From Pycnococcus provasolii (Eukaryota > Chlorophyta > Pseudoscourfieldiophyceae > Pseudoscourfieldiales > Pycnococcaceae), in the NCBI GenBank assembly GCA_938743325.2, contig OW568885.1:496001-560000 (forward strand): 64,000 bases of DNA, in the 5' to 3' direction. Positions 18,224 through 27,088 of this stretch are shown one piece after another. The position numbers and the translations under genes were made by a program. Each line of letters starts with the position of its first letter. Within the stretch, counting starts at the first letter, position 1. The notes below the pieces were generated by a model. It worked only from the letters and a program-made list of their open reading frames with translations, was not told where the DNA came from and ran no database searches.

Positions 18224-18460
18224 TGCAGCCCCTCGGCTGGGACCCACCGTTGATCCAGCTCACAGCATTACCGGCAGGCCGCTGCCGCAGGGATGCCCCC
18301 TACAGGCAACGCCATTCCGGCTTTCGTGAGCTAACGCACACGAAGCCTTGCAGCCCCTCGGCTGGGACCCACCGTTGATCCAGCTCACAGCATTACCGGC
18401 AGGCCGCCACCGCAGGGATGCCCCCTACAGGCAACGCCATTCCGGCTTTCGTGAGCTAAC
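18224..18460. repeat. 112-bp direct duplication
   Basis: The unit 18224-18335 recurs at 18349-18460 (period 125, 13-bp spacer) with only a two-base difference near the middle. It begins TGCAGCCCCTCGGCTGGG and ends GCTTTCGTGAGCTAAC. It is GC-rich, holds no convincing ORF and lies in the 839-bp gap between uL6 and BCKDH E1-alpha. The rest of that gap (18461-18826) shows no gene. Confidence 0.92.
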
Positions 18461-18826
18461 CCACCCACCCTTCCCGTTTCCTTACTACGTGAGGCCTGGC
18501 GGAAGCACGCGCAGCACGCGTCTCCGCCTTCGCCCCGGGCTGACTCCCAGGGGATCCACCTGTGGCCCGGTTAAACAGACGGACGCACAATACTCAAGGT
18601 AAAAACAGTGTAACAGTCTCTTTGGCAAACACTAGCGATCGGTGGGATAACCGGTACTGTACTGTATGGATAGTCTAACTATGGATGGTACGGCACTGCA
18701 CCACCACCCACAAAAAAACAAACAAACACAACATCGTCATACGCGTTTTCGAGATCTTCTTTTTCACTTTTTTGTTACGTACTACTAAACTACCATAAAT
18801 GTTTCATCCATCAATCTGATATCAAG

Positions 18827-20470
18827 TCAATGCAGCGGCACGCCGTGCGGAACCTCCTCTGGAAATCGTTTCGCGTGAGCGAGCGTCTCATCGAGCTGCC
18901 TCGAAATATTCCACGGCATATCCTTGTACACGTCTTCGAAAAGACCGGAAATGGGTGGCTTCGATACGGATTCTCCCTCGCGTAGTGCATCAATCGCCTC
19001 AGCACGGCATTCCGCGCGCCACTCCGCATCTTCGTCGTCGCTCCACCACCCGAGACCTTTGAGGTATGCCGCAAAACGACCCACGGGCTCACGCGCAATC
19101 TCAGAAGCCTTTCCGCGATAGCGTGTCGAGTCGTCGCTCGTGCTGTGGTGTCCGCGCCGGTACGTCATCAGCTCGAGCAGCCGAGGCGTTCCGGTTTCCG
19201 CAGCCTCGGCACGAGCCTGCGACACGGCGACGTAAACCGCCACGGCGTCGTTGCCGTCGACGCGGATGCTTCGCACGCCGTAGCTTCCCCCTCGCCCCGC
19301 GATGCCGTCGCCCTTGTACTGCTCGGGCCACGCGGGCGTGGAGATGGCCCACCCGTTGTTGCGACACAGGAAGACGACGGGCGTGTCGAGCGTTGCGCTC
19401 ATATTAAGCGCGGCGTGAAAGTCGCCCTCGGATGCCGCACCTTCGCCGAAGTAGCACGCGACGACGCGCCGGTGCTGTTCGCCCGCGGCGTCGTCTGAGA
19501 CGTCGAGTCGCCTCGAGGCGACGAGTCCGTCATCCTCCATGCGAAGCGCATACGCGTGTCCGACCGCCTGCGGCAGTTGCGTGCCAAGCGGCGAGGAGAT
19601 GGTGACAAAATTTTTGTGCTTATCTCCGTAGTGTATGGGCATCTGCCTTCCCTTGTTTGGGTCGCGTTCGTTGCTGTAGCACTGGTCGGCAAAGTCCTGG
19701 CACGTGTACCCTCTCCACATGAGCGCGCCTTGTTCTCGGTACTGCGCGTAGATGACATCTTCGTCGTGCAGAGCCGCGGCGCTTGCGACGACCGTCGCCT
19801 CCTCCCCGGCGGAGGTCATGTAGAACGAGAAGCGCGCCTGTCTCTGCGCTTCGTAGAAGATGGCGTCCATGACTTGTAGGCGCGCCATGGTTTTGTATAG
19901 TTTAATGGCGGTGATTGCGTCTGGGAAGACGGATCCGTCGAGAACGTCTTCGCCAGAATCTTCGACCGGTTTTCCCTGTTCGTCCGTGAGTCTTAGCACT
20001 TGCATGACTGGCGCGATGAACTTCCCTCCGGCGTATCCCGCACGTCGTTGCGTCGTGTAGTTGGCACGTACTGGTAGGGCGGCAGAGAGCGGGTCATTAG
20101 ACGACGACGACGACGACGACGAGTCTTCTTCTTCTTCAGAAGATATGTCCGACGACGACGACGCACCACCATTACCATCACCACCACCTGAAGGTGATGA
20201 TGAACCTTCCAATGAAGCACTGTAAGATCTCACGTGAGAAAATGGCGAAAGTGGCGAATGTGAAAACGGCGAATGTGAATGTGATGATGACGACGACGAC
20301 GACGACGCCTGACCCCTCGAAAGAGAAGGGTGAGCAATTATATTTCCAAGGACCATGCTCATGCTATTTAAAAAGGTATCCGTCGAAAACGACAAAGCAC
20401 CACACCCAGGTAGTAATAAGATGCCCTTGTGACTCATCTTAATCCAGCTCCTCCTCCGAGTCAGCATCAT
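18827..20470 (-). CDS. BCKDHA: Branched-chain 2-oxoacid dehydrogenase E1 alpha subunit, mitochondrial
   Basis: The 547-aa product decarboxylates the 2-oxoacids of Val, Leu and Ile using thiamine diphosphate, as the alpha subunit of E1 in the mitochondrial BCKDH complex. The thiamine-binding motif is CYFGEGAASEGDFHAALN followed by NNGWAIST. Other family motifs are SFYMTSAGEEATVVASAAAL, IYAQYREQGALMWRGYT and the phosphorylation-loop region YRRGHHSTSDDSTRYR, whose serines are the regulatory sites in animals and plants. About 120 N-terminal residues are low-complexity (poly-Ser, Asp, Glu), longer than a usual presequence; the true start could be one of several internal Met residues. It shares a divergent gap with TIPIN. 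Confidence 0.95.
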   Translation of the reverse strand: MMLTRRRSWIKMSHKGILLLPGCGALSFSTDTFLNSMSMVLGNIIAHPSLSRGQASSSSSSSSHSHSPFSHSPLSPFSHVRSYSASLEGSSSPSGGGDGNGGASSSSDISSEEEEDSSSSSSSSNDPLSAALPVRANYTTQRRAGYAGGKFIAPVMQVLRLTDEQGKPVEDSGEDVLDGSVFPDAITAIKLYKTMARLQVMDAIFYEAQRQARFSFYMTSAGEEATVVASAAALHDEDVIYAQYREQGALMWRGYTCQDFADQCYSNERDPNKGRQMPIHYGDKHKNFVTISSPLGTQLPQAVGHAYALRMEDDGLVASRRLDVSDDAAGEQHRRVVACYFGEGAASEGDFHAALNMSATLDTPVVFLCRNNGWAISTPAWPEQYKGDGIAGRGGSYGVRSIRVDGNDAVAVYVAVSQARAEAAETGTPRLLELMTYRRGHHSTSDDSTRYRGKASEIAREPVGRFAAYLKGLGWWSDDEDAEWRAECRAEAIDALREGESVSKPPISGLFEDVYKDMPWNISRQLDETLAHAKRFPEEVPHGVPLH

Positions 20471-20966
20471 AAGGCGTCTTGTCTTGTGTCAAATGAAAAT
20501 AATATGTCGTGAACCAATATTGGAAAACGTTCCTCCGAACGAGTGAATGAATGAAATAAAATATTGGAAAGATGATGATGAGGTGTCATTTCATTTATCC
20601 CCCGGGGGAGGCACCTACCTACCCGTACCAACCGGTTAACCCCGTTTGTTAAAGTTTTAAGGTAGGAAAAAAATCAGCCACTGCAAAACTGTACTGGAAC
20701 TGTAACGTCCCGGGGTCCCTTTTCGCAGCCAGGTTAGGGTTAGGGTTAGGGTTAGGGTTCGAACTAGGGTTACATACGGGAGGGAACTTGGAAGCCTAAG
20801 CTTAATCACAGTATGATGTAACCTTAGAAACCCTAACCCTTGTTCCCTATTCTCCCTTTCCCTCTTCTTCCTTGTCCCTTTCCCCCCTTTTCCGCTTTCC
20901 TTTTTTCCTCCCATTCGGCCCTTTCAAACTTGTCCAATTTTTTTAAAAAAATAGTATAGGGAACGT
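20471..20966. other. Divergent gap between BCKDHA and TIPIN
   Basis: Holds one TTAGGG array, a further AAACCCTAACCC near 20829 and a short TATA-like ATAGTATAGG just before the TIPIN start. No gene seen. Confidence 0.55.
20732..20759. repeat. Telomere-type array (GGTTAG)n, about 4.5 units
   Basis: Perfect array 207 bp upstream of TIPIN and 262 bp upstream of BCKDHA; a telo-box-like AAACCCTAA follows near 20829. Confidence 0.9.
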
Positions 20967-21689
20967 ATGGCGTCTGCTGCTGCGCTCATGCCTGCTGCTG
21001 CTGCCGTGAATGATGCTCCTCCCTCCTCACCTGCTGCTCCTGCTCCCGATCCCGAGGATGTTACGACGAAGAAGCGCGCACCTCTTCGTCCGAAGCTCGA
21101 AGCACTTCAGCTAGTCAACTCCACCCATGGACTCAACTACGTGCACCGTTCCCTCCCCGGGTATTTCAAATCCATCGCCAAGGGACAAGGACACGAAGCG
21201 GGGGACCTCGCGCGACTACTGAAGCTGTACGAACGATGGCAAACGCGGCTATACCCGTACGGAGACTTTCCGTCTTTCCAGAAAAAACTTGACAAACTCG
21301 GGACGACGTTCGACGTTAGGCAGAAAATACGAGACATGAGAGACGACGTCGCACGCAACATGCACGGCACACAGGCGGTGGAGGCGGAATTTGCTCAAGA
21401 CGCAGAAGAAGACGGAAACGACGGACTCGTCAACAACGACAACAACGACGTTGACATGGACGTGAACGTCGCACCAGAGGAAGATGACTGGCTCGAGGAC
21501 CTCGACCTGTATCACGACGACGACGACGACGACGAAAACGAACCTCAAAAGCATCAACAGGATCATCCGAAGAAACACACAGCTGCTGCTGCTGCTGCTG
21601 CTGCTGCTTCAGCACCACCGCCACAACCACTTGCTGAACGTGAAGGTGCAGAAATCGACGACGACCTCCTCGACGAGTTTGACATGTAA
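20967..21689 (+). CDS. TIPIN: Replication fork protection protein TIPIN/Swi3/Csm3
   Basis: The 240-aa product has the Swi3 domain at about residues 35-130. RPKLEALQLVNSTHGLNYVH is followed by GDLARLLKLYERWQTRLYPY and GDFPSFQKKLDKLG, closely matching the family pattern of short helices. TIPIN pairs with Timeless at replication forks to stabilise them and to support the intra-S checkpoint. The remaining C-terminal half is acidic and low in complexity (Asp runs, Ala run coded by GCT repeats), with an acidic end DDDLLDEFDM. Length is normal for the family. The gene converges with the unknown gene at 21779 with an 89-bp gap. Confidence 0.9.
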   Translation: MASAAALMPAAAAVNDAPPSSPAAPAPDPEDVTTKKRAPLRPKLEALQLVNSTHGLNYVHRSLPGYFKSIAKGQGHEAGDLARLLKLYERWQTRLYPYGDFPSFQKKLDKLGTTFDVRQKIRDMRDDVARNMHGTQAVEAEFAQDAEEDGNDGLVNNDNNDVDMDVNVAPEEDDWLEDLDLYHDDDDDDENEPQKHQQDHPKKHTAAAAAAAAASAPPPQPLAEREGAEIDDDLLDEFDM

Positions 21690-21778
21690 TCCTGAGATCC
21701 CTCATTCAATAATGAAGTTGCACATTATTTTGTCCAACGGTCCAAACTTTGCATACAGTTACAGTTATTTATATACTC

Positions 21779-23101
21779 CTACTTTGCATACAGTTCCAAA
21801 AGCGTTGCGCGGTCGATGCCAAGGCGCTCAATCGCCCACGCTGGTGCGCCAGGAGGAAGCGGAAGCAGCGGCGCATCATCACCGCCAGATGTAGGACCCG
21901 CCGCGGCTGGTGCCGCGGGCGCGACGTTCACTTCCACGACGAGTGCTGGTGGTGATCTTGCTCGCTCGTTCCGAGGAGGGGAACGTGCAAGCGCGGCGGC
22001 AGACACTCGAGTGCGCACAGCCAAAAGACGAGCGTCGAGTGCCGCAAGCTCCTTCACAATCCGCGCAGTATCATCGCCTTCGCCTCGCCCTGACGATATC
22101 GGCTCCTCGTACGAAGGACGCGGCTCCAGAGGTAACGGCGGTGGTACCGCTGATGCGGGTGGAGCTGCCGCTTGCGAAGCGGTGGCGGCCATGGGAAGGC
22201 GTGGCACGTCGCTCAAAAAAGTCAACTTTGACGTGAACGGCAAGCCACTTGTACCTGCGCTGGAGCTGACGCTGCCGTATGGGAACACCGCTTCGAGCGT
22301 TTCCTGCGCCGCGCCAGCTGCAGAAGCGGCGCAAGAAAGCGGGCTTCCGTCGTGAATTCCCACCTCCGCCGAAGCTGCTTGAACCGCCTGTGCGCACTCT
22401 CGCAGCGTACCGAGCGAGCGCTCGAGCACGACGACGTCCCAAAACGATGTTGCGTGAAATAACAGCTCGGCGGTTAGTTGCAGCGGAACGTGTGCCGACG
22501 ACGCGACGACGTCCCTGCTGTACGTCTGAGCGAGCAACTTGAGCACCTCAGCCGTCGACCTTCCTGCGAACGCAACAGCTACGCAAGCTGCCGCGCTGGC
22601 GTGCTTCTTGCGTTGTGCGCCGGGGCGCGCAGCGGCGTCAACGAGCGCGGATATCCACAGCGATGCTGCCGCCGAGGAGACTAGCTCGCGAAAGTCCTCT
22701 CCATCCGGCGAAGGCGCGCTCGCGGCCGCCTTGGCAGCTGCGTTGATGGCGTCGAGTGCAGCAAGCACGACGTCGTCCGCCGGTCGTCCCTCAAGCCACG
22801 CCGCGACTCCCTTGGCGCACGCGGCGACGGCGCGCGCGAGCGCGAGCGGCGACGCTGCTGCGAACAGCGTCGCGAGTCGTCTCATCGCGCCGAGCGCCTG
22901 CGTCTCCTCTCCCTCTTGTTGGTACGAGCTCTTTGTGGAAAGCAGCACATCGTTGAGCTTTTTTGCTTCAGCGACAAGAGCGGCAACATTGTGACTACCA
23001 TTGCCGTCTTTGAAAAGACCACGAGCTGGACTTAAGGGAAGTGCAACATAATTAGCAGCATTAGCAGGTGGCGCCACAAGGTCATCGGCCGTGTCCGCCA
23101 T
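21779..23101 (-). CDS. Uncharacterised Ala-rich helical protein
   Basis: A 440-aa product from the ATG at 23101 (MADTADDL, good context); an in-frame start at 23287 would add 62 residues that look like leader. Residues 30-260 form a series of amphipathic Ala/Leu-rich helices (LAAALFAAAS-type) that could be an ARM/HEAT-like solenoid, but no repeat motif is certain. Residues 300-400 are Pro/Ser/Ala-rich. The C-terminal peptide APAWAIERLGIDRATLLELY is compact and may be a short interaction helix. No family recognised. Confidence 0.7.
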   Translation of the reverse strand: MADTADDLVAPPANAANYVALPLSPARGLFKDGNGSHNVAALVAEAKKLNDVLLSTKSSYQQEGEETQALGAMRRLATLFAAASPLALARAVAACAKGVAAWLEGRPADDVVLAALDAINAAAKAAASAPSPDGEDFRELVSSAAASLWISALVDAAARPGAQRKKHASAAACVAVAFAGRSTAEVLKLLAQTYSRDVVASSAHVPLQLTAELLFHATSFWDVVVLERSLGTLRECAQAVQAASAEVGIHDGSPLSCAASAAGAAQETLEAVFPYGSVSSSAGTSGLPFTSKLTFLSDVPRLPMAATASQAAAPPASAVPPPLPLEPRPSYEEPISSGRGEGDDTARIVKELAALDARLLAVRTRVSAAALARSPPRNERARSPPALVVEVNVAPAAPAAAGPTSGGDDAPLLPLPPGAPAWAIERLGIDRATLLELYAK

Positions 23102-23526
23102 GATTCCGTCAACGACGAGCTCGAGCAGCCGTACTTGTTCTTCTTTGATGCAATGCACGACGCACGGAGCCTCCTCTCTAAGGTTAGGCAGACTGTAGAT
23201 GCTGCTAACACGTGTGAGCGTCAGTCCTGCTGAACACGTGCGTGAAGAAGTGTGAGGCTCCCTGGCAACTAAAGGTTTAACTGGCAAGAACTACTCGGCA
23301 CGCTTAAGCGGCTCCTACGATACTGTAGCACCGGTGCGTTCTTCTTGACCATGTTACGCAACGTGATGCAACAACGTCATGGAACGGTGAAGTCGGTGAT
23401 TCCAAGGAAAGAGCTCCTCTCAGCCTCCGAGGGACGATGAGCTGCTGGAAAGGTGCTGTGCCGTGCGCGCGTGCATGCGCGTCAGCGCTCAACATCTCCC
23501 CCTTCTGCGCTCGTTCATTTCAGAAC
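23102..23526. other. Gap upstream of the unknown helical-protein gene
   Basis: 425 bp without a supported gene. It would be a divergent promoter if the plus-strand locus at 23527 is real. The last bases before 23527 are pyrimidine-rich. No telomere-type array is present. Confidence 0.5.
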
Positions 23527-23867
23527 ATGGCCACGTCCACCATGTTCGAAAACCCCTTGGCCACCGCTCGTAGTAGTACTGTCACGCTGTACACCTGACC
23601 GCTCGCCGGGTGGGTCATGGGAAACAGACACCTCGTCGCAGACTCTATCATAAATAAACTCGGAGGAGATAGCGAAGTCAAACACGCCGTCGGCATGCCG
23701 TTCACCGTCGTCGCCGAAGTCAACGGAACCTTCGGCCGGCGAGAATGTCTGCCCACGTACTTCAACTGCCCGGCGTGCCTCTCGAAATCTATGTGCACGG
23801 GAGGAATCGAAAACACCGCGCAAAACGCAGTCGACATCGCCAAGCCGCCGGCGGGTGTGTCCGCCAT
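23520..23867 (-). CDS. Alternative reading of the small locus: 115-aa minus-strand ORF
   Basis: Uninterrupted from an ATG at 23867 in strong context (GCCATGGCG) to a TGA at 23520-23522. The product is Ser/Pro/Thr-rich in the middle (CLTSLSPPSLFMIESATR) and its third-codon positions are less GC-rich than those of neighbouring genes, which suggests it may be the antisense shadow of the plus-strand frame. No family recognised. The two readings exclude each other as main products. Confidence 0.3.
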   Translation of the reverse strand: MADTPAGGLAMSTAFCAVFSIPPVHIDFERHAGQLKYVGRHSRRPKVPLTSATTVNGMPTACLTSLSPPSLFMIESATRCLFPMTHPASGQVYSVTVLLRAVAKGFSNMVDVAMF

Positions 23868-23877
23868 GGCACGTTGA
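23527..23877 (+). CDS. Possible small selenoprotein (one in-frame TGA) or 86-aa hypothetical
   Basis: From an ATG at 23527 in strong context (AACATGGCC) the frame runs 116 codons with a single in-frame TGA at codon 24, flanked by STVTLYT and PLAGWVMGNRHL, and then stays open to the stop at 23877. Third positions are GC-rich on both sides of the TGA. If TGA is selenocysteine, the residue follows a beta strand and precedes a helix. The order strand, helix, strand (PFTVVAEVNGTF) loosely recalls small thioredoxin-fold (Rdx/SelW-like) proteins, although the Cys-x-x-Sec motif is not present in its usual spacing. If not, the ORF from 23617 codes 86 aa with no known relative. Confidence 0.4.
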
Positions 23878-24112
23878 AGCGCTAAATTTACCGAAAAAGA
23901 AACCGCGTGAGAACAGAAGATTGTGCTAGTGTGTTGGTACCATTGACTGGCGGCGTGGGAAAACGTTCTCTTCTGGAAACGTCCACGATATACACGCCAC
24001 GAATTCACTATACATGAACAAACAACACGACGACAACTTCGCCACCACGGTTGTAAGAAGACCTCACCCATTCATTTCTCTCCAAACAAAAGATACTAGT
24101 ACAACTTACAAC

Positions 24113-26824
24113 TCAAGAGTCGGTCAGAAGGTCACGCAGGCGTGAAATCGCCTCGTCACGACTACTTGGCGTCATTGACGACCAAACGACGTCATACTGG
24201 GTTTTCGCAGTGTGCGCCTGCTGCGTGCGAAGGACGAGCTGAAGAAGCTCAGCAGATCCTGAAGAGGCAGATGACCATGGCGGCGGAGAAATCTTGTCGG
24301 ACGAGGTCGCAAGAATGCCAGCAGCAGCTTCAAGGTGTCGACGCGCCTCCACGTGACGTGAGCCATCCCAGCTGCCTTCCAGGAGAGCTCGTGCCCACTC
24401 CACGTGAAGCCACGGGTCGTACGCGTTTGCAGCCTGCAGAGCGTGTACGATGCGAATGTGCTGACGATCAGCTCGTCGATTTTGCTTGTCACGTGTAGAT
24501 GACGTGCGCGCAAGCGCGGTGCTTAAGGAAAGCCACGGCGATGCGCCATCGTCCTCGAGCGCGTACGTGCACGTCAGATATTCTGTGAGAGCAAGGCGCA
24601 CCACGTCGAAATAAACCTCCGAAGCGCCCAGCGATACAGCGCCAAACGTCCCATCGAGCTTACGTCGTTTACTCGCAGGCACTTGCGCGTCGGAGAAAAG
24701 TATAGCGGCACTTAGGGCGTCACGCAGCACGTCACACGTGCTCGACATGTACGAAATCCGGCCATTACGTCCATCCAGCAAGGCAGCAAGAAGTGGGGTG
24801 GAAATTTGGCGAACATTCGGAAGCGAGATGTGGAGCGCAGTCGCATTCATGCAAGCTTCCGTCGCGCTCGCAAGAGAGGACATCGTGTAGCCATAATCCT
24901 GCGGCTTGGATTCTGCGGGAGAACGCGGCGCATCATTCGCTTGAAGAATGTATCTGCAACTCTGCAGGCGCATCGGCACGTGAAGCGGCAATGCCGATGA
25001 TGGGAGGTCAATATTGATGCACCCGGCACCCTCTGTCTCGCACATCGAACATGCCGTGGCAAGAGCGACGGCCCATCCACGATGCACATGCTGTGCCATA
25101 GCGGGGATGGCATCTGCCAAAGACACGTAGGCTGTGTTGAGAGCTGACACCGCATCCTTTGTAGACCATCGGCAGGCAATGGCCTCGTGAAGCACACGCA
25201 GAGCGTTGCCCAGCAGTTTGACGTCGGATTTCGCAGCCGCCTCGTCGAATCGTACAACTCCTTGCCAGTACGTAGCCTCACAGTACGACGGCCCAGCAAT
25301 CGACGACGCCGTGCGGAAGTGCCGAAGAGCGCTGCTCGTATCTCCAAGCCTTCTCGACAGAATGCCGAGGTTCAAGTGCGTCTTCGCCGAATTGGGGCAC
25401 ACCAAGCCAGCCTCACGGAAAAGGGCATCGTCATTTTCCCACGCGCTCTGATGACGGAGTAGCTTCGACGCCATGGATAACACCACCGGCAGCGTGAGGC
25501 ACACAACGACGAGGCGCCGTCGCTCTGGTCGTTTCGCGGTCACCGCGAAGGCGATACGGTGCACGCCAATTCCCACCAGTAGTGCATAGCCAAATGAAGG
25601 AAGGTATAGCAAGCGTTCTGCAATATAGGTGCCGACGTAGAATAGAATGTTGGAACTCGGAAGAAATGGAATCGCAAACCAGAGTACCGCTTCTGCAACC
25701 GCGCGTGCATGCCGCGAAAACGCTGTCCTAAGGAAGACGCGAGCGAGCGCAACTATGGCGGATACATATCCCACAAGCGCAAGGACGAGCGCAAATGCTG
25801 GCTCCACGAGTTTCTTGGGATTCCCGAGGTCGTGAAGACGCACGATTGCGTGACATGCGAATGAGTGATCCGCGGAGAGCTGCCACGGGAAGAACAGCAA
25901 GGCGATGTATCTGCCGTGCAGAATTGCGATGTTCGCTGCGCGCTCCATCCACAAGCAGGGCACGCCGCATATTGGCGGGTCGCGTAGATGTGCGTACGGC
26001 GCGCTTCTGTCACTGCTGTTGAAGTCACCTCCGTCTCCGACGAATGCGAGCGGATTTTCCACGAGGCGATGAATGCTGACGAGTTGCCCGCTAGTTCCAC
26101 CGAGCCAGACGCGCAGAGCGCAGTATGCTGCGAAGCATGTGATGAATTTGACGGCATGTTCGACGTTGCGCCGACGCAAGATGCGTGTTATTGCAAGCAC
26201 GAGAAGCACCATGGCACCTGTCTCTTTGCACAGCGCCGCCGCCAGCCCAAGTGCACACGCCAGGTTGGTTGCATGCATGCTAGCCTCCTCGCCGCCGCCG
26301 ACGGCCGCGGCTGAGAGTGCTAATGCAGAGGCGCTTAGCTCCGCGATACCAACACCTCCGCTCGTGGCGTCGACGTGTACGGCGTGCGTCGCGAAGATGA
26401 CTGCCGTTATGAGTGAGATGGACGAGATCTGCGTGATATTTTGGGCAACGCATCGAACGAGGTTGACGTTGATTGCGTGCAGTGCTATTGAAGCGACGCG
26501 GAAAGGGATTGCCGATGTATGCGCGGAATCGTGTCCAAGTTGGTAGAGTATTCTCAGTAGTAAAACGGTGAGAGGCCGATACGACTTGTGCGACGACGAC
26601 GACGACATGGGCGCCCCCCAGAAGTCGTTTTGGAGCATCCGGCACAAAGCCTTCCATGACCATGAGTTGTGTTTGGACGTGACGTCGTCGTTGTCTAAGA
26701 TGGCGAACCTGTCGTCGTACGTCAGTGCGTCTTGTAAAGAGTGTGCGTGGAGTGCTATCGTCACGAGCACAAGGAGAATGCACGTGAGATCAAGGCTATT
26801 GAGGCTGAGAAGGGCGGGCACCAT
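24113..26824 (-). CDS. TMTC-type multi-membrane protein with C-terminal TPR-like region
   Basis: The 903-aa product has the signature opening of the TMTC family: DDRFAILDNDDVTSKHNSW, then LQNDFWGAPM and SHKSYRPLTVLLLRI, in which the acidic pair and DFWG lie in the first lumenal loop. About ten membrane helices span residues 10-455, with FATHAVHVDAT and LCKETGAMVLLVL typical of the family's second half. A tetratricopeptide-like unit begins at AWENDDALFREAGLVCPNSAKTHLNLG (about 475) and helical pairs continue for some 150 residues. Animal TMTC1-4 are ER O-mannosyltransferases for cadherins and protocadherins. The acceptor in an alga is unknown. A TTAGGG array lies 113 bp upstream. Confidence 0.85.
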   Translation of the reverse strand: MVPALLSLNSLDLTCILLVLVTIALHAHSLQDALTYDDRFAILDNDDVTSKHNSWSWKALCRMLQNDFWGAPMSSSSSHKSYRPLTVLLLRILYQLGHDSAHTSAIPFRVASIALHAINVNLVRCVAQNITQISSISLITAVIFATHAVHVDATSGGVGIAELSASALALSAAAVGGGEEASMHATNLACALGLAAALCKETGAMVLLVLAITRILRRRNVEHAVKFITCFAAYCALRVWLGGTSGQLVSIHRLVENPLAFVGDGGDFNSSDRSAPYAHLRDPPICGVPCLWMERAANIAILHGRYIALLFFPWQLSADHSFACHAIVRLHDLGNPKKLVEPAFALVLALVGYVSAIVALARVFLRTAFSRHARAVAEAVLWFAIPFLPSSNILFYVGTYIAERLLYLPSFGYALLVGIGVHRIAFAVTAKRPERRRLVVVCLTLPVVLSMASKLLRHQSAWENDDALFREAGLVCPNSAKTHLNLGILSRRLGDTSSALRHFRTASSIAGPSYCEATYWQGVVRFDEAAAKSDVKLLGNALRVLHEAIACRWSTKDAVSALNTAYVSLADAIPAMAQHVHRGWAVALATACSMCETEGAGCINIDLPSSALPLHVPMRLQSCRYILQANDAPRSPAESKPQDYGYTMSSLASATEACMNATALHISLPNVRQISTPLLAALLDGRNGRISYMSSTCDVLRDALSAAILFSDAQVPASKRRKLDGTFGAVSLGASEVYFDVVRLALTEYLTCTYALEDDGASPWLSLSTALARTSSTRDKQNRRADRQHIRIVHALQAANAYDPWLHVEWARALLEGSWDGSRHVEARRHLEAAAGILATSSDKISPPPWSSASSGSAELLQLVLRTQQAHTAKTQYDVVWSSMTPSSRDEAISRLRDLLTDS

Positions 26825-26936
26825 CGTCGCGTGACATGCGAAACTGAATTAAATTATCACCCACGCCAGTACCCACGCCTACCATCCAGAAGGAGAAGGG
26901 AGGGGGACGGGATTAGGGGATAGGATTAGGGTATGA

Positions 26937-26987
26937 TTAGGGTTAGGGTTAGGGTTAGGGTTAGGGTTAGGGTTAGGGTTAGGGTTA
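26937..26987. repeat. Telomere-type array (TTAGGG)n, about 8 units
   Basis: Perfect array, with degenerate ATTAGGGG/ATTAGGGT units just before it. It lies in a 264-bp divergent gap, 113 bp from the TMTC start and 102 bp from the next gene's start. Confidence 0.92.
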
Positions 26988-27088
26988 CCACTCGGGTTCG
27001 GGTGATCGGGAGTGAGAGGCCTCTCTCGTCTTCCCCCTTCCTCATCATCATCACCCTCGTCGTGGGTCCGTCCGGTTATCCTAGTGCG

